From Parasponia andersonii (Eukaryota; Streptophyta; Magnoliopsida; Rosales; Cannabaceae), in the NCBI GenBank assembly GCA_002914805.1, contig JXTB01000319.1:1-64000 (forward strand): DNA of 64,000 nucleotides. Reading direction: 5' to 3'. Below, one piece after another: positions 1 to 11,897 of the stretch. How positions within the stretch are numbered: position 1 is the stretch's first letter; every line of letters begins with the position of its first letter. The notes beneath the pieces were generated by a model that did not search any database, was not told the origin of the DNA, and worked only from the letters and a program-made list of their open reading frames with translations. Both the position numbers and the translations under genes were made by a program.

Positions 1-3000
1 ATAGATATATATATATAAGGTAAAACCCTAGCAGAAGATAGAATAGTATGTATTATTTTCTATAGAGCCTCCATAAACTAGAGAGAAAAAAGAAAAGTGT
101 CTTCCTATTCTTTATAGAACAAAACTTTTGCAATCTCATGTGTTGAGAAAATTACAAGTGCCTAAAGTGTGTGAGTTTAAGAAATTATACGCAACGCCCA
201 CACGTTTATTCAGTTGTGCTTGAGGCTTGGATTGGAAGATCGTGGTTTAGAAGACAATAAAGCTAGGATCCGCTGATAGGCTACAAGAGGTATTAGATCT
301 ATTCTCTTTGTATGTTCTATTTGCTATGAATTAATACTATGTACTCATATAGTCAATTGTTTTGAGAAAATTTTTTGAATGTTCCTGGGCCAATCTTCCG
401 CTGCGAAAAATCGTTTTTAAATCCAATAGGAGGAACATATTTGAGAACGTAAATAAATAATCAATATATTGTAAAATTTCAAAAAAGCATGAGTGGGGAA
501 AACACTCACCCCAAAACAGGATCCTAGAGGGAGTAATGTATGCATATATATATATATATATATATATATTGGCCATTCATGTACTGGTTTATACTGGATG
601 AATCCTATGAGACTAAATGAACCTAAACTCTCACGTCAAAAGCATGCCATGATAATATATAAGCACTACTTTGAGGAAAGCATTGCTCACATATTTTAAG
701 TCTATGCAGTAACACGTGTATCTACAATATTATCTTAGGAGTTTCTATACTCAAGGAGTCTACTAATAGCATAATAGCATCATGGTGATAAAATAATTTT
801 ACCTATAATTTTATCAAAACTAACACTCAAAATTATGTCTTCTAGCCAATTTTATCTAAATATCTTAATTAAAATGTTCAAATCTTCTTTTTTATGAGTC
901 ATAGTTACTACTTCAAGGTTTATCACCCACATTTTTTTATGAATCTCAGTTGCAATTAGAATTAGAAGAGGTAAATCATACTCATCAAATTTGATTTTTT
1001 TTTTTCCTATCTTGGATTTGATTTTTTTGAACTTATATCTAGGTTTTACAGCCATGGTCAAAATATTCTGATTACAGTTGAGCTATGTTTGACTAAGATC
1101 AAAATTTTGGACGTTGAATTTTCCCTTGTGATGATGCGGGTAGTTTTCGATTTACTACTTTCATTTTTTTTTAAAATCTATTTATTTTAAATGAGTTCTA
1201 ATTTATACTCGAAATTGACAATGCCTTATCATCTTATGCTTCTAATTAAAAAAAAAAAATGGTGCTGTATAAGTAGTGCATGCTCCTGTCATACTCAATT
1301 GCTTAACTTTACTTGCCTTTAAACAATTAATATAATTATTTGTCATTGTAAAAGAGTTTGGTTTTGTTCAATAGGTTATGTTATGGTAATGGTGGTGCCG
1401 TGTCTTGCTAGGGCTTGATTAACAAGTAAATTTGCCAAGTCTTACCAATTTAAAATTATCTATATATAGTATTAACTCAAGAGACGTGTTGTAATGCATT
1501 TGGTATGCCTCTTAATTTTTGGTGGAGTGGTTAATTAATTATTTTGCAAATTGCAACCCTTAACGTAATTGGGGCAAAATCGTGGTCTTGGAATTTCGAA
1601 AATTATACGTAGTTGTTTCTTTTTGTTTGTTTGCTTTTTTTTTTTTTTGTTTTTTTTTTAAGAACGTTTTTGGTTGTTTGCTTTTTTTCTTCGATTGATA
1701 AGTGGTGTTTTGTAGGTTAATGACATTGAAATGTAGAAGAGATTCAAGAGTAGTGCTCTGACTCAATCTGTTCTTATCTAATTGAGTCTGAACAAGTGTT
1801 CGTATAAGATTAAATGCTAACGATTATATATAGAAAACAAACAAGTTTACACATTGAGTGATGATGTGACGGATGTTCATGACAGTATCCAAGAAAATTA
1901 CGAAGAATATATATATATATATATATGTAAGGGGTTATTGTAAAAAAAAAAAATCGGGGTTTTTTATTTTTTTAAGTTTTAGCAATTTTTTTTAGTTCTA
2001 TAAAATAAAACTTTACAATTCGCACCTTTTTTTCTTTCTTTTTTTTTTTAATTAATTCTAGCAATAAAACCTTAAATTTTTAGTTATATTAAATAAAGTC
2101 TTGAAATTTTGAAATCAAGTCACATAAGGTCTAAAACAATAATTTGATAAAAAATTTGGTACAAAAACATATAATATAATTAAGCAATGACTTCATTTTA
2201 TAACTATTTTAAACTTTTATCTTGTTCAGCTAAAAAATACTAATTCATAGTACTACATGACACCGTACACTGAGGCAAATAGGATTTGACTTATTTTTGC
2301 TGGTAATTAGATTGTTATTTATTATGCAAAAGTTTTATTTGATATAACAAAAAAATTCAAAAATTCTTTTAGCTAAAATTGAAAAAACATATTTCTTTTA
2401 TATAATAAGAAACTAAATATTTGTTTTTCACTAAAATTAGGAAACTCCTGCTTTTTTTTTAGTAATTACCTCATATATATATATATATATATATGAGATG
2501 AATTAGAGATAAAAATTATGTTAAATTATGTTTTCTTTTATTTATTTCTTTAAAAAAATTGTAAATTGAGGAGTTTTTCTTTCTTTTCCTTTTTTTTTTT
2601 TTTGTTTTTTATGCAAGATTAGACAATAATATCCTATCTCCTACCCTCTTATTTTTTTCAACTTGATTTATCTTATCCCTACTAATTAACTGAATCACTG
2701 ACAACCGGTAATGATCTTAATTACTAGGATCGTCAATAGTTATGTATGCACACAGTAATTGAGGTTTTTGCTTTTTCTATTTAATTCTACAGACATGATT
2801 CAAGAAATTAATCAAAGTTACAAGTGAACGATGAATTATTGGTGCTTAATGCTTATCCACCCCAAAGTTCAACAGTATAATTTCCGATATTTGACGCACG
2901 AGTAGTACTTCTATACATCAATATATATATATGGGCCCCACATATAGAACTGACCAATTGGCGATTATCATTTGCCTTCGTTTATTTATTTTGCTCGGGT

Positions 3001-3271
3001 AAAAATAGCTGGCAGATACTTCTCAAAGATAAATAGATAAATAAATATAGAGCCATAGAAGGCTCCAAAAGTAGACAAAGGAGATAAGGTTTATGAGCTT
3101 GCTCTTCGAGTAACAAGGAACGATTCTATATTTTCTAGGCACAAAACTTACTTTTAAATTATAATTCAAAAGTTCAAGACTGAAACATTAGAAAATTGAA
3201 TTGACACAAAATCCTTTTTTCTTTTTCTTTTTTTTTTTCCCTTGTCAGATAATACCATTCTAACCTAGGTA
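1..3271. other. AT-rich intergenic region, no gene seen
   Basis: No convincing coding sequence. The first ~450 bases (a stretch like 'cttccgctgcgaaa' near 398-407, after a pyrimidine/purine-mixed leader) resemble the 3' end of a plant Copia-type LTR, but no matching second LTR or target duplication is visible, so this is only a suspicion. Pure TA tracts occur at about 544-569, 1906-1926 and 2472-2495. Several poly-T runs interrupt the rest. Confidence 0.5.
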
Positions 3272-3276
3272 TATGA

Positions 3277-3948
3277 TGTTGGAGTTGTGGCTTACAATTA
3301 AGCCGAAATATTTTTTTGGCTTAAAATATGAAGTTACCCTTTTGCAAATAGTCGGTCACTAATTTTGTAAACTCAATCTGTTGTGTTTTTTTATTTTTTT
3401 ATTTTTATGGCCTTAGTTACTCAAATTCGTGAGCACATATACATGTATTTATATATGATATTCGTGGTGGAGAAAAAAGGTAGCCGTGAGAGTGTTTGAT
3501 ACAAGCAGCTTCTTTGTTCGTTTTGGGAATCACTCGTGATTTTGAAAGCAGCTATTCGAAGCAATTTTGTTTAGGTAGCTGATTGTTGGTTCATTAATAC
3601 ACAAATTTGTCTCTCTTCATTTGCGAGAATTCAGTATAAACAAGCTTTGGTTTTTATGTTTTTTTTTTTTTTTGTGCTTGTTTTTTTGTTGTTCCTTTTT
3701 GATATTGGCATCAAGATTATTAGCAAAACATCTTCTTTACAGTATTGATTGCTTTTGTGTGTGAAGAAATTATTTTTTTTTAGATTTTATAATCTCCTTT
3801 AGTTATAATGAAATTCTTCGTCGTCTTTAGTGTGGACTTAGATTATATTTTATAACTGAATTATGATAAATCTTTGTGTTGTTAGTGATTTTTTTATATT
3901 TATATTTTGTCTTACAAGTTTGATATTTGTACTTCTGCTGGCACAACA
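3277..3948 (+). repeat. 5' LTR of the plus-strand Copia element
   Basis: 672 bp, TGTTGGAG to GCACAACA. It matches the copy at 6266-6963 through many short blocks, for example 'ttcgtggtggagaaaaaa' and 'aaacaagctttggtttttat'. Its left edge abuts the TATGA target duplication and its right edge abuts the primer-binding site. Confidence 0.9.
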
Positions 3949-3950
3949 AG

Positions 3951-3963
3951 TGGTATCAAAAAC
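3951..3963 (+). promoter_or_regulatory. Primer-binding site (initiator tRNA-Met type)
   Basis: TGGTATCAAAAAC lies 2 bases after the 5' LTR and resembles the usual plant Copia PBS TGGTATCAGAGC, complementary to the 3' end of initiator tRNA-Met. Mismatches at its 3' side fit an old, decayed element. Confidence 0.7.
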
Positions 3964-4033
3964 TTTAGGTTCTTTGATTTGATTTTGAGCTTGTTATTTG
4001 TCACATTATTTTGGATTTTTTTTAGTTTTTACG

Positions 4034-5820
4034 ATGGTGATAATGACCAGATATGAAGTTACAAAATTCGACAAGAAAAATGACTTTAGTCTTTGGTGTG
4101 TTAAGTTACGAGCTCTTCTAGTTCAACAAGAGTTATTTAAGGTGCTAAAAGACAGTAAAGCTTTGCCAACAAATTTATCAAATGAAGAGAAGAAGGATCT
4201 CTTAGAATGGGCACATAGTGCTATTTAGTTGTCTTTGTCAAATGAGGTGCTGCGTGAAGTTGTTGACGAGATTACTGCTTCTGAGTTATGGCTTAAGCTT
4301 GAGAGTTTTTACATGACTAAGTCCCTTACCAATTGGCTATATTTGAAGTAGCGTTTGTACACTCTTCATATGTTTGAAGGTATACTTATTAAGAGTCATC
4401 TTGATGAATTAAATAGAATTATTTTAGATCTAAAAAATATTGATGTGAAGATTGATGATGAGGATCGGGCCTTAATTTTATTATGTTCTTTTTTGTTAAT
4501 ACTACATTATATAGGAGAGACATTATTAGTATGGAAGATGTTAAAGCATATTTGAATTCAAAGAAATTGAAGAAAAATGTATTTAAAAGTTGGGATGAAA
4601 TCATGAAATCAATCAAATGGATTTATTACTAGAGATAGAGAAAAAGAAAAAGGCAAAAACAGAAATAAAGAAAAATCCAAGAATAGGAAGGACAATTACA
4701 ATTATTGTCATCAACTAGGGAACTGAAAATTTAAATGTCCAAAGATTAAAGGAAATAACGAAACTGGTGAAAAATCCTCTAGTGTAGATAATCATGCTAG
4801 TTTTGTTGAGGATGGTTCTAATGACAATTATTATATTTTATCTATTTCTAGTGATTGCTTAGGCAATTATTGGATTCTTGATTCGGGTTATTCTTACCAT
4901 ATGTGCCCTTTTAGAGATTAGTTTTTTGACTATCAATCTGTTGATATGGGTTTTATCTTTTTGGAGAATAACATGTTCTACAAAGTTGTTGGTGTAGGTA
5001 CTATTTGAATTAAGATGTATGATGGTATTGTTAGAACTTCGACCAATATTAGATATGTACCAGATTTGAGAAAAAGTCTTATATCTTTGGGGATGCTTGA
5101 CTCACAAAGTTATAAGTATTCAACTAAAGGTAGAGTTTTGAGTGTTAGTAAGGATGCTCATATAGTGTTAATGGAAAATTGCATAATGACCTCTATTTTC
5201 TTCAGGGTAATTTGGTTGTTGGTTCTTCTATGGCCTCATCTTATTTTATTCCAGATTTTGATACTATAAGTTTATTGGATGGTCAGAAGAATGGAGAGTT
5301 TGAATTTCGTAATTGTTGTGTTTATGAGACACGATATATAGTCAAGTTTGGTTCCACTGTTTATAGGATGAAGGGCATAATGGATTATATCTATTTAGAA
5401 TTTTCAAGTCCTTCTCCTCATTTGCCTCTAAATGGTTCTTGTTATTTATTGACATTTGATAATGACTATGGTATAAAATTTTTTGAGAGTCAATTCTGCA
5501 AGGGAAAAAAGATAGTGAGACACTATACCATTTCGAGGACACCACAATGATTTTTAGTTACAGAATATTTGAATAGAACTCTTTTGGGGAAAGTTTGCTG
5601 CTTGCTTTCTATTGTTTTCATACCGAAAAGTATTTGAATTGAAGCTTTTAGATATACCTGCTATTTGGTTAGAAGATCTTCATCAACTGCATTTGGTTTG
5701 AAGACTCTGTTTGAGATATGACTTGGTAATTCTACTATCTTTGATTTGAAATTATTTAGTTGTCTTATTTATGCTCTTGTGAATGATGGTAAACTCTAGC
5801 GATCGACAACAATCTTCCAT
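4034..5820 (+). pseudogene. Decayed Copia gag-protease-integrase region
   Basis: Gag similarity is clear: 'NDFSLWCVKLRALLVQQ' near the start and, after an in-frame stop at about 4350, a UBN2-type gag block ('LDELNRIILDLKNIDVKID'). A damaged zinc knuckle (YCHQLGN then KFKCP) follows at about 4697-4740. Protease is marked by WILDSG near 4870-4890, a pre-integrase block by LYFLQGNLVVG near 5185-5215, and integrase by TPQ followed after a stop by NRTLLGKVCCLLS (5535-5610) and by LIYALVNDGKL (~5760-5800). These blocks are in the usual Copia order but no frame is open across them. No reverse transcriptase YVDD box was found before the 3' LTR. Confidence 0.8.
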
Positions 5821-6265
5821 CGATTTGAGTTTGAGGTGAATGACTTTTGGTTGTGGTTTGTTGAGCTATTGTACCAAGTTTGTTAGTTAGCAGAGTTCTT
5901 GAATTTGATAAACTGGCCATCCTATTTGATATATGGGATTTAGTACATGCTGATAAAGATCCTGATGTTTGTAAACAGGTGGAGCTTCTGGTTGAAACTT
6001 TTGTCAAAACTTTTGATTTTACTATGTTGTATATTGTTATAAGAGAGAGGGGTTTGCCACATTAGTTTAGTTTTTCAGAGTTAGTTTCTTTTGTAGTAGC
6101 TGCGATGAATATGGTGACCGAGTCGTATACTATTTGGAAGTTCAAGCAATGCTTGAACTTATTTGGTATTGCAAATTATGATTAGCCCTTTGGAGTTTTG
6201 GAGGAGATGATGAATATGTTTTATTATTTTTTGGACTTGGCTTAATTTTGCGCTAAGATGGAGAT

Positions 6266-6963
6266 TGTTGGAATTGTGGCTCACAATTAACTTGAAAGAT
6301 ATTTTTGGCCAAGCCCAATTAAGATTAAAATATGAAGTTACCTTTTTGCAAATAGCCAATCACTAATTAAACACAATCTGTTGCCTATTTTTGTAACCTT
6401 AGTCAAATTCGTGAGCACATATGCATGTATTTGTATATGATATTCGTGGTGGAGAAAAAATGTAGTCATGAGAATGTTTGATACAAGCTACTTCTTTATT
6501 CGTTTTGGCAATCACTCATGATTTTGAAAGCAGCCATCCAAAGCAGTTTTGTTTATGTAGCTGACTGTTAGTTCATTAATACACAAATTCATCTCTCTTA
6601 ATTTGTGAGAATGTAGTATAAACAAGCTTTGGTTTTTATTTTTATTTTTTGTGCTTGTTTATTTGTTGTTCCTTTTTGATATTAGCATCAAGATTGTTAG
6701 CAAAACATCTTCTTTACAGTCTTGATTGCTTTTGTGTTAGAAAGAGATTTGAGTATATTTGAGATTTAGGTACGAGGGAAATTTTTTTTTAGTCAGATTT
6801 TTGTAATCTTCTTAGGTTATAGTAAAATTCTTTGTCGTCTTCAACATAGACATAGATTATATTTTACAGCTGAGTAACAATAAATACTTGTGTTGTTTGT
6901 GATTTTTTGTTATTTATATATTTCTCCTACAAGTTTGATATTTGTGCTTTCGTTGGCATAACA
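6266..6963 (+). repeat. 3' LTR of the plus-strand Copia element
   Basis: 698 bp, TGTTGGAATTG to GGCATAACA, preceded by the purine tract and followed by the target duplication TATGA. It carries about 45 extra bases near 6735-6785 that the 5' LTR lacks. Confidence 0.9.
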
Positions 6964-6968
6964 TATGA

Positions 6969-6969
6969 G

Positions 6970-7004
<35 letters not shown>

Positions 7005-7779
7005 ATGGAGCAATATAATGAACCTACAGTAATGTGTTGACAGTATAAAAAAAACTTTTATTTCACACTATATAATCTTTTGAAACCATTTGGGATTCAT
7101 TATGACTATTACTTTTATCTTTTAAAAACATTAGCTAAAAAATCAAGAGCGGGGGCTTTTGACAAGTTCTTACTTTTAGTCAGCAAATTTAAAATGTTCA
7201 ACATAAATGTCAATTTAAGTAGAATTTGATAAGTAGAATAAATGTTGCTTTTTAAAACCTAATTTTGATTCTGATTACGATATAAATGGCACAATAATTT
7301 TATAGATTAAATTTACTAAACACTTGTACTTTAGTCTTTTTTTTTTTTGCAACCGCTTTTGGGTCATAATATAATTATAGCATAGATGCACAAGACAAAA
7401 ATACTAAACTAGCTTTAAAGCACGGAAATTTTGCTGTCAATCAAGGCAAACCAATTATAAACCATGGTTTTCCTTTTTCTTCAAAAAAAAAAAATCAAAA
7501 TCTTAGGGTAAAATCGTCAAGGTTGAACAACACAAGATATATGAAACTGTTCGGAAACTAGCTAGCGCGACTGTATGATAACATCGAGAAGTTCCTGACA
7601 GAGTCATTTTTGTTTATAATTAATTGGAAGGAAAAAATATAAAATTTATTACTAAAATTATCACACTGATTTCCTTTCTTTTTTTTTTTCAAACCGATGA
7701 CATATATTGTGTCACTGCATGTGTGATATAATACATACGTGATCATTTTTAATCGAACAATTCATCTCAAAATTATTAG
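6969..7779. other. Intergenic, TA microsatellite, no gene seen
   Basis: An interrupted TA microsatellite lies at 6969-7002, directly after the Copia element. The rest is AT-rich with poly-T runs and no recognisable protein or RNA gene. Confidence 0.5.
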
Positions 7780-8343
7780 TGTTGTGCGGTCTAAAATCCT
7801 ATGTCAGGTTGCATGAGTAAGATTAAGTGCGATATCTTCCGAAAGAGTTGCATGCGACCTCCACCGTATAAGTTACGTACGATCTCCTCCGAATAAGTTA
7901 AGTGCGATCAGAATGAAAATGAAACTAGTCTACGCTTCGTCAAACGGATAACCTACAAAGAAAGGAAAACACAAGTTTTTCTTTAAAGATCGAACAGTTA
8001 CTTTATTTAAGTGATTACTCAGTTATATTGTTACTCAAATTATATTGTCCGATTGTACAGTTACCTATTCTTACAAGTGGGAACATTGAGCTACCCTCAT
8101 CTATATAAAGGGAGTTCAATGTTTCGGAGAGGGGATCTAGGACTTTTTCTGATCTTGAGAGGCTGAGGAGTTCTTAAAAGAACTTTTTTTTTTTAACTTT
8201 CTTCTTCTTTCCGGATAACACATTATAATTTTGAGTCCTTGTAATTCTCCAGAAAATAGTGAAAAACAGTGGACGTAAGCTCATTTTTTCAGGACTGATC
8301 TTTGCCTTTTTATTTACTTTGATTAATAAAACCTCCATCAACA
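7780..8343 (+). mobile_element. Solo LTR with TATA box
   Basis: 564 bp beginning TGTTG and ending CAACA, with flanking ATTAG (7775-7779) and ACTAG (8344-8348), a target duplication with one mismatch. A TATA box TATATAAA (8102-8109) and an AATAAA (8325-8330) give LTR polarity on the plus strand. Three degenerate ~27-bp direct repeats (cores GCGAT/GCGACC/CGATC with CCGAA.AAGTT) lie at about 7827-7912, a usual position for LTR enhancers. No internal coding region follows, so it is a solo LTR of unassigned family. A 25-bp sequence (TAATCGAACAATTCATCTCA...) occurs just left (7750) and again just right (8370) of the element. Confidence 0.75.
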
Positions 8344-8348
8344 ACTAG

Positions 8349-9783
8349 GAATAATAATAATAATAATATAATCGAACAATTCATCTCAAAATTAATAATA
8401 ATAATAATAAGCTTTAGGCCGCCATGATATTGAGCATCACTTTGCATATGATAATGTGAGATTCATTATTGATAAGACATATTTTCTAGTGTGTGATATA
8501 AATAACGTGAAATGTCTTTTAATATTGTTCATACTAATATGTAAAATGAATACTATTTGCAATATGTAGTCTCAATGAATACTAACATGTAAAATGAATA
8601 CTATTTGCCAGTTTTCACGATTGTCAAGTCTCAATCATCTATTAAGATAACGTGGTTTCATAATCGGTTGCATTTTAACTGTAAGTAGTCTCTATCATCT
8701 ATTAAGAAGATAACGTGGTTTCATAATCGGTTTTATTTTAAAGGTAAGTCTACTTAGATGAACCTAATGTGGATCTAAATCTAATAAACAAATCAAAAAC
8801 GACAACTATAGTCACACTCGTACTACAATGCACCAGAAATTCCAATATAATTCCTTGTAGGGTTTAACACTAATAAATATTAATAATTTTGGCTAGCTGT
8901 GGTGTTAGACCATCCAAAAACTTGTGTCACATTCGGCAGACCTACGTACTTGAAGATGGGTCAGTCATGTTTACTATTTGACTATTCCACTTGTCCCATT
9001 CTAATTTATATTCCTAGTATATATGCATACATTGCATGCATCCATAATTAAGTTGATCAACTTGCCCAATTATTGTTTTTTCTTTTTTCTTTTGTTTGAG
9101 CTGGACAATTTGCCTAGTTGGTAGGGAATAGGGTCAGAAGCTTTGGAGTAGTACCCTACTATTTATTGTACTCCTTACATTCGTAATACTAGTAACATCT
9201 GTGCACATCGCCTTGGGAAGAAGAGAAATCGGTGCAATAAGATGTTGATCTTTCAATTAGAACTGGCCCTATTGGGTTGACGAGACAATAAAGATTTTGT
9301 AAAAGACGCAAGCTGGTAATGAGATTGAAACTTGTAATTTTTGGACTCTTTTCATCCTAACAAATTATCTTCTTTGGGTCACCATATATCGTTTAATTTA
9401 GTGTATTTTGGCATCTACGCTTCATAATCAAGTAGCAAATAAACTTTTAACGACACTTTGAAGGTGTTATACGTGGTTCAGTACCAAATCACAATCGAAT
9501 TGACTAATTCTTAATACGTATTTATAGTTAAAAGAGAGAAATTCTACACCTCTAAGTTGAAAACCGAGATGACTAATTAAGATGAGTTGGGAATGAGACC
9601 ATTAGTTAGTGATGGAAGAGAGGAGGCTAACAGAATTCCACCAGAAATGTGGGACTACATCAAAACATGGAGGACGTATCATGGTATGTCACAAATAAGG
9701 TGGCTACTAGTGTTTTTAAATGGGTTTTCAGATTCCACTTTGAAAAATCTGGTTTGCTCACGATGAATAGTATTTGAGCTTGT
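8349..9783. other. Intergenic with two local tandem duplications
   Basis: A 47-bp pair at about 8531-8624 shares 'atgtaaaatgaatactattt', and a 60-63-bp pair at about 8626-8748 shares 'gataacgtggtttcataatc'. AAT trinucleotide repeats occur at 8352-8366 and 8393-8410. No gene recognised. Confidence 0.55.
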
Positions 9784-10066
9784 TCGGAACCTAGAATTTT
9801 TAAGAAAAAAAATGGCTAGGGAAAAGTGAAGGAAAAATAAAGATGAAAATATTTTAAAAATTCTTATAGAATTTTATTTTGAAATCTTTTGCTTTACTAA
9901 TTAATTTGTCAAAATTCTATAAACTAAAAAGAAAAAAAAATGGCATCAAATTTAACTATCACTTTCTTTAATTGAAAAAAATTTCTGCTTTTTCTTCTTA
10001 ATTGTAACAAGAGAAAGGAGAATCCATTGAAATTATTTCTTTCCTTCCAAAAATCTAGGTTCCAAA
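9784..10066 (+). mobile_element. Non-autonomous element with terminal inverted repeats
   Basis: The ends are inverted copies: GGAACCTAGAATTTTT at the left (from 9786) and, read on the minus strand, GGAACCTAGATTTTTGG at the right (to ~10064). The interior is AT-rich without coding capacity. A related copy in the same orientation lies near 45876-46115, sharing 'gctagggaaaagt', 'tactaattaat.tgtcaaa' and 'aagagaaagga'. No clear target duplication, so the superfamily is unassigned. Confidence 0.6.
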
Positions 10067-10497
10067 GTAGACCTAAGAATGCTTAGACCTCGGGAATGGC
10101 TGAGGATTCTAGTAAGAAGAGTAAAATACGCTTTATTGTAATGCTTATTGACAGCTCTGCCCAATGGATCATTTCACATCTCTACAGCACTCCATACCAA
10201 ATGTTTGTTAATAATATGCCAACTTTGTTAAATAAAGTTTTTTGCTTAGTTCTGATGCATCTATTCTGGGATACACGATGCATATGACTAGTCTATTTAT
10301 TCGTACTCAGTTCATATTTGCATATTTCAATTCAACAAAATGTACAATTATATCCGCATTTCTTAGTGAAGTCTGAGAATGTGAAACATCTAATTTCGTT
10401 GCATCTTAATTTGTCGTAGTAAACTGTATGGCGTGATAATAATATATAATTATACAAAACATCATCGCTAACATATTAAATACATTAAATATGATTC

Positions 10498-10641
10498 CAA
10501 TCTAATCATTTAAAATAGTTCAATCATATCTTATTCTATTCAACTCAATCTAATCATTTAAAATAGTCTAATCATATCTTATTCTATTCAACTCAATCTA
10601 ATCATTTAAAATAGTCTAATCATATCTTATTCTATTCAACT
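10498..10641. repeat. 48-bp minisatellite, three copies
   Basis: Three head-to-tail copies at 10498-10545, 10546-10593 and 10594-10641. Each starts CAATCTAATCATTTAAAATA and ends CTATTCAACT. Copies 2 and 3 look identical; copy 1 differs by GTTCAATC for GTCTAATC. Confidence 0.95.
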
Positions 10642-11897
10642 TGCTAAAAGAAATCGAATTTTCATTCCAAAATTTGACATAATGTGATTGTAAACATAGT
10701 TCACGGTTACCACAACTGATATGGAGTGTAATGCCTATACTAATCGAGAAAATGAACTAGAGTCTCAGTCTAGATAACCTTCTCTGAGTAGTCTAAATAC
10801 TACTAATTATTGTAATTTAAGAGAATACATATTCATATATATATATATATATATCTATTATATTTATAACATTTTACTCGTAGGAAATGTAATCACCATT
10901 GGATATTTGTAAAATCATATCATAAATGTGCATGACCGCTAAGTGCTCTTTCTCCATAAACTCCATAAATTATCAGAGTATTTATAACAAATGATCCTTT
11001 TTTTTAATCAAAAAAATTTATGGAATGGTAACTATTATCCTATATTTTTAGGGACACTCAAAATTTGTACTAAAAGCTTACACCTAATAATGTGGTAATA
11101 TTTTTACAACACAACATTAAATTGGTGTGGAAACAAATTATGGTTAAAAATACTGCTGCATTATATGCCTAAGTTTTGAGTGTACTTCACAGTACTCAAT
11201 TGTTAATACCAAACATTCAACAACTGAATAGTAACAATTTACATACCACGTAAAATTAGTATTAAAATATTTGGATCTCTTGCCTTATGCTATTTTAATT
11301 ATTATTCTCAACTTGATGATGAAAAAATTATATCCTCTGAGCCAGAAAATACCTAACCGATTGTGCCTTTCTAAACTGTCATATTGACCTATGTTCATCA
11401 GAAAGTACTGCAATCATCAACACACACACGAAGAAAAAAAAAATCAATCATGGAGAACAGTTTCTTCGTACCAGAAAACTCATAGGTAGCATATGAAAAT
11501 AAATCCTCTACTAGGAGTGAATTTTTCTAATCCTAAAAATTCAAGAACACTCGCAAACAAGAGTCTCCAGCCAACTGAATAACTGATAGTATTGTATTAC
11601 CCACGCTATTCATCAAGAAAAACATGCCAGTTTTGAATTTGAAATCTTCATCTTAGTATTTCACAGCAAAATATTTATAAAAAAAACAATGAAAAATGAA
11701 AACAAAAAATAGTACAAAGAACTTCTTTCCCTTGGAACATCACAGAAGAAGAATGATATATATCCATCTTATTGTACATTTCCCACTCATAAATCAGGAA
11801 AAGTAGAACTACAATTAAGAAACTTGACTGTGGGGAAAAGGAAAAGGCAGCATACAAAATTGAACAGCTTCGAAAATTCTCAAGTTCTCATATATTG

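Larger units (their letters stand above)
3277..6963 (+). mobile_element. Degenerate Ty1/Copia LTR retrotransposon with both LTRs
   Basis: Two related LTRs (3277-3948 and 6266-6963) each begin TGTTGG and end in AACA, and the element is flanked by a perfect 5-bp target duplication TATGA (3272-3276 and 6964-6968). The primer-binding site follows the 5' LTR and a purine tract (AAGATGGAGAT) precedes the 3' LTR. The interior encodes gag, protease and integrase pieces on the plus strand, all broken by stops and frameshifts. Reverse transcriptase and RNase H are not recognisable in the ~2.3-kb interior, which is about half the usual Copia length, so the element has lost them and cannot move by itself. 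Visible divergence between the LTRs suggests an old insertion. Confidence 0.9.
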
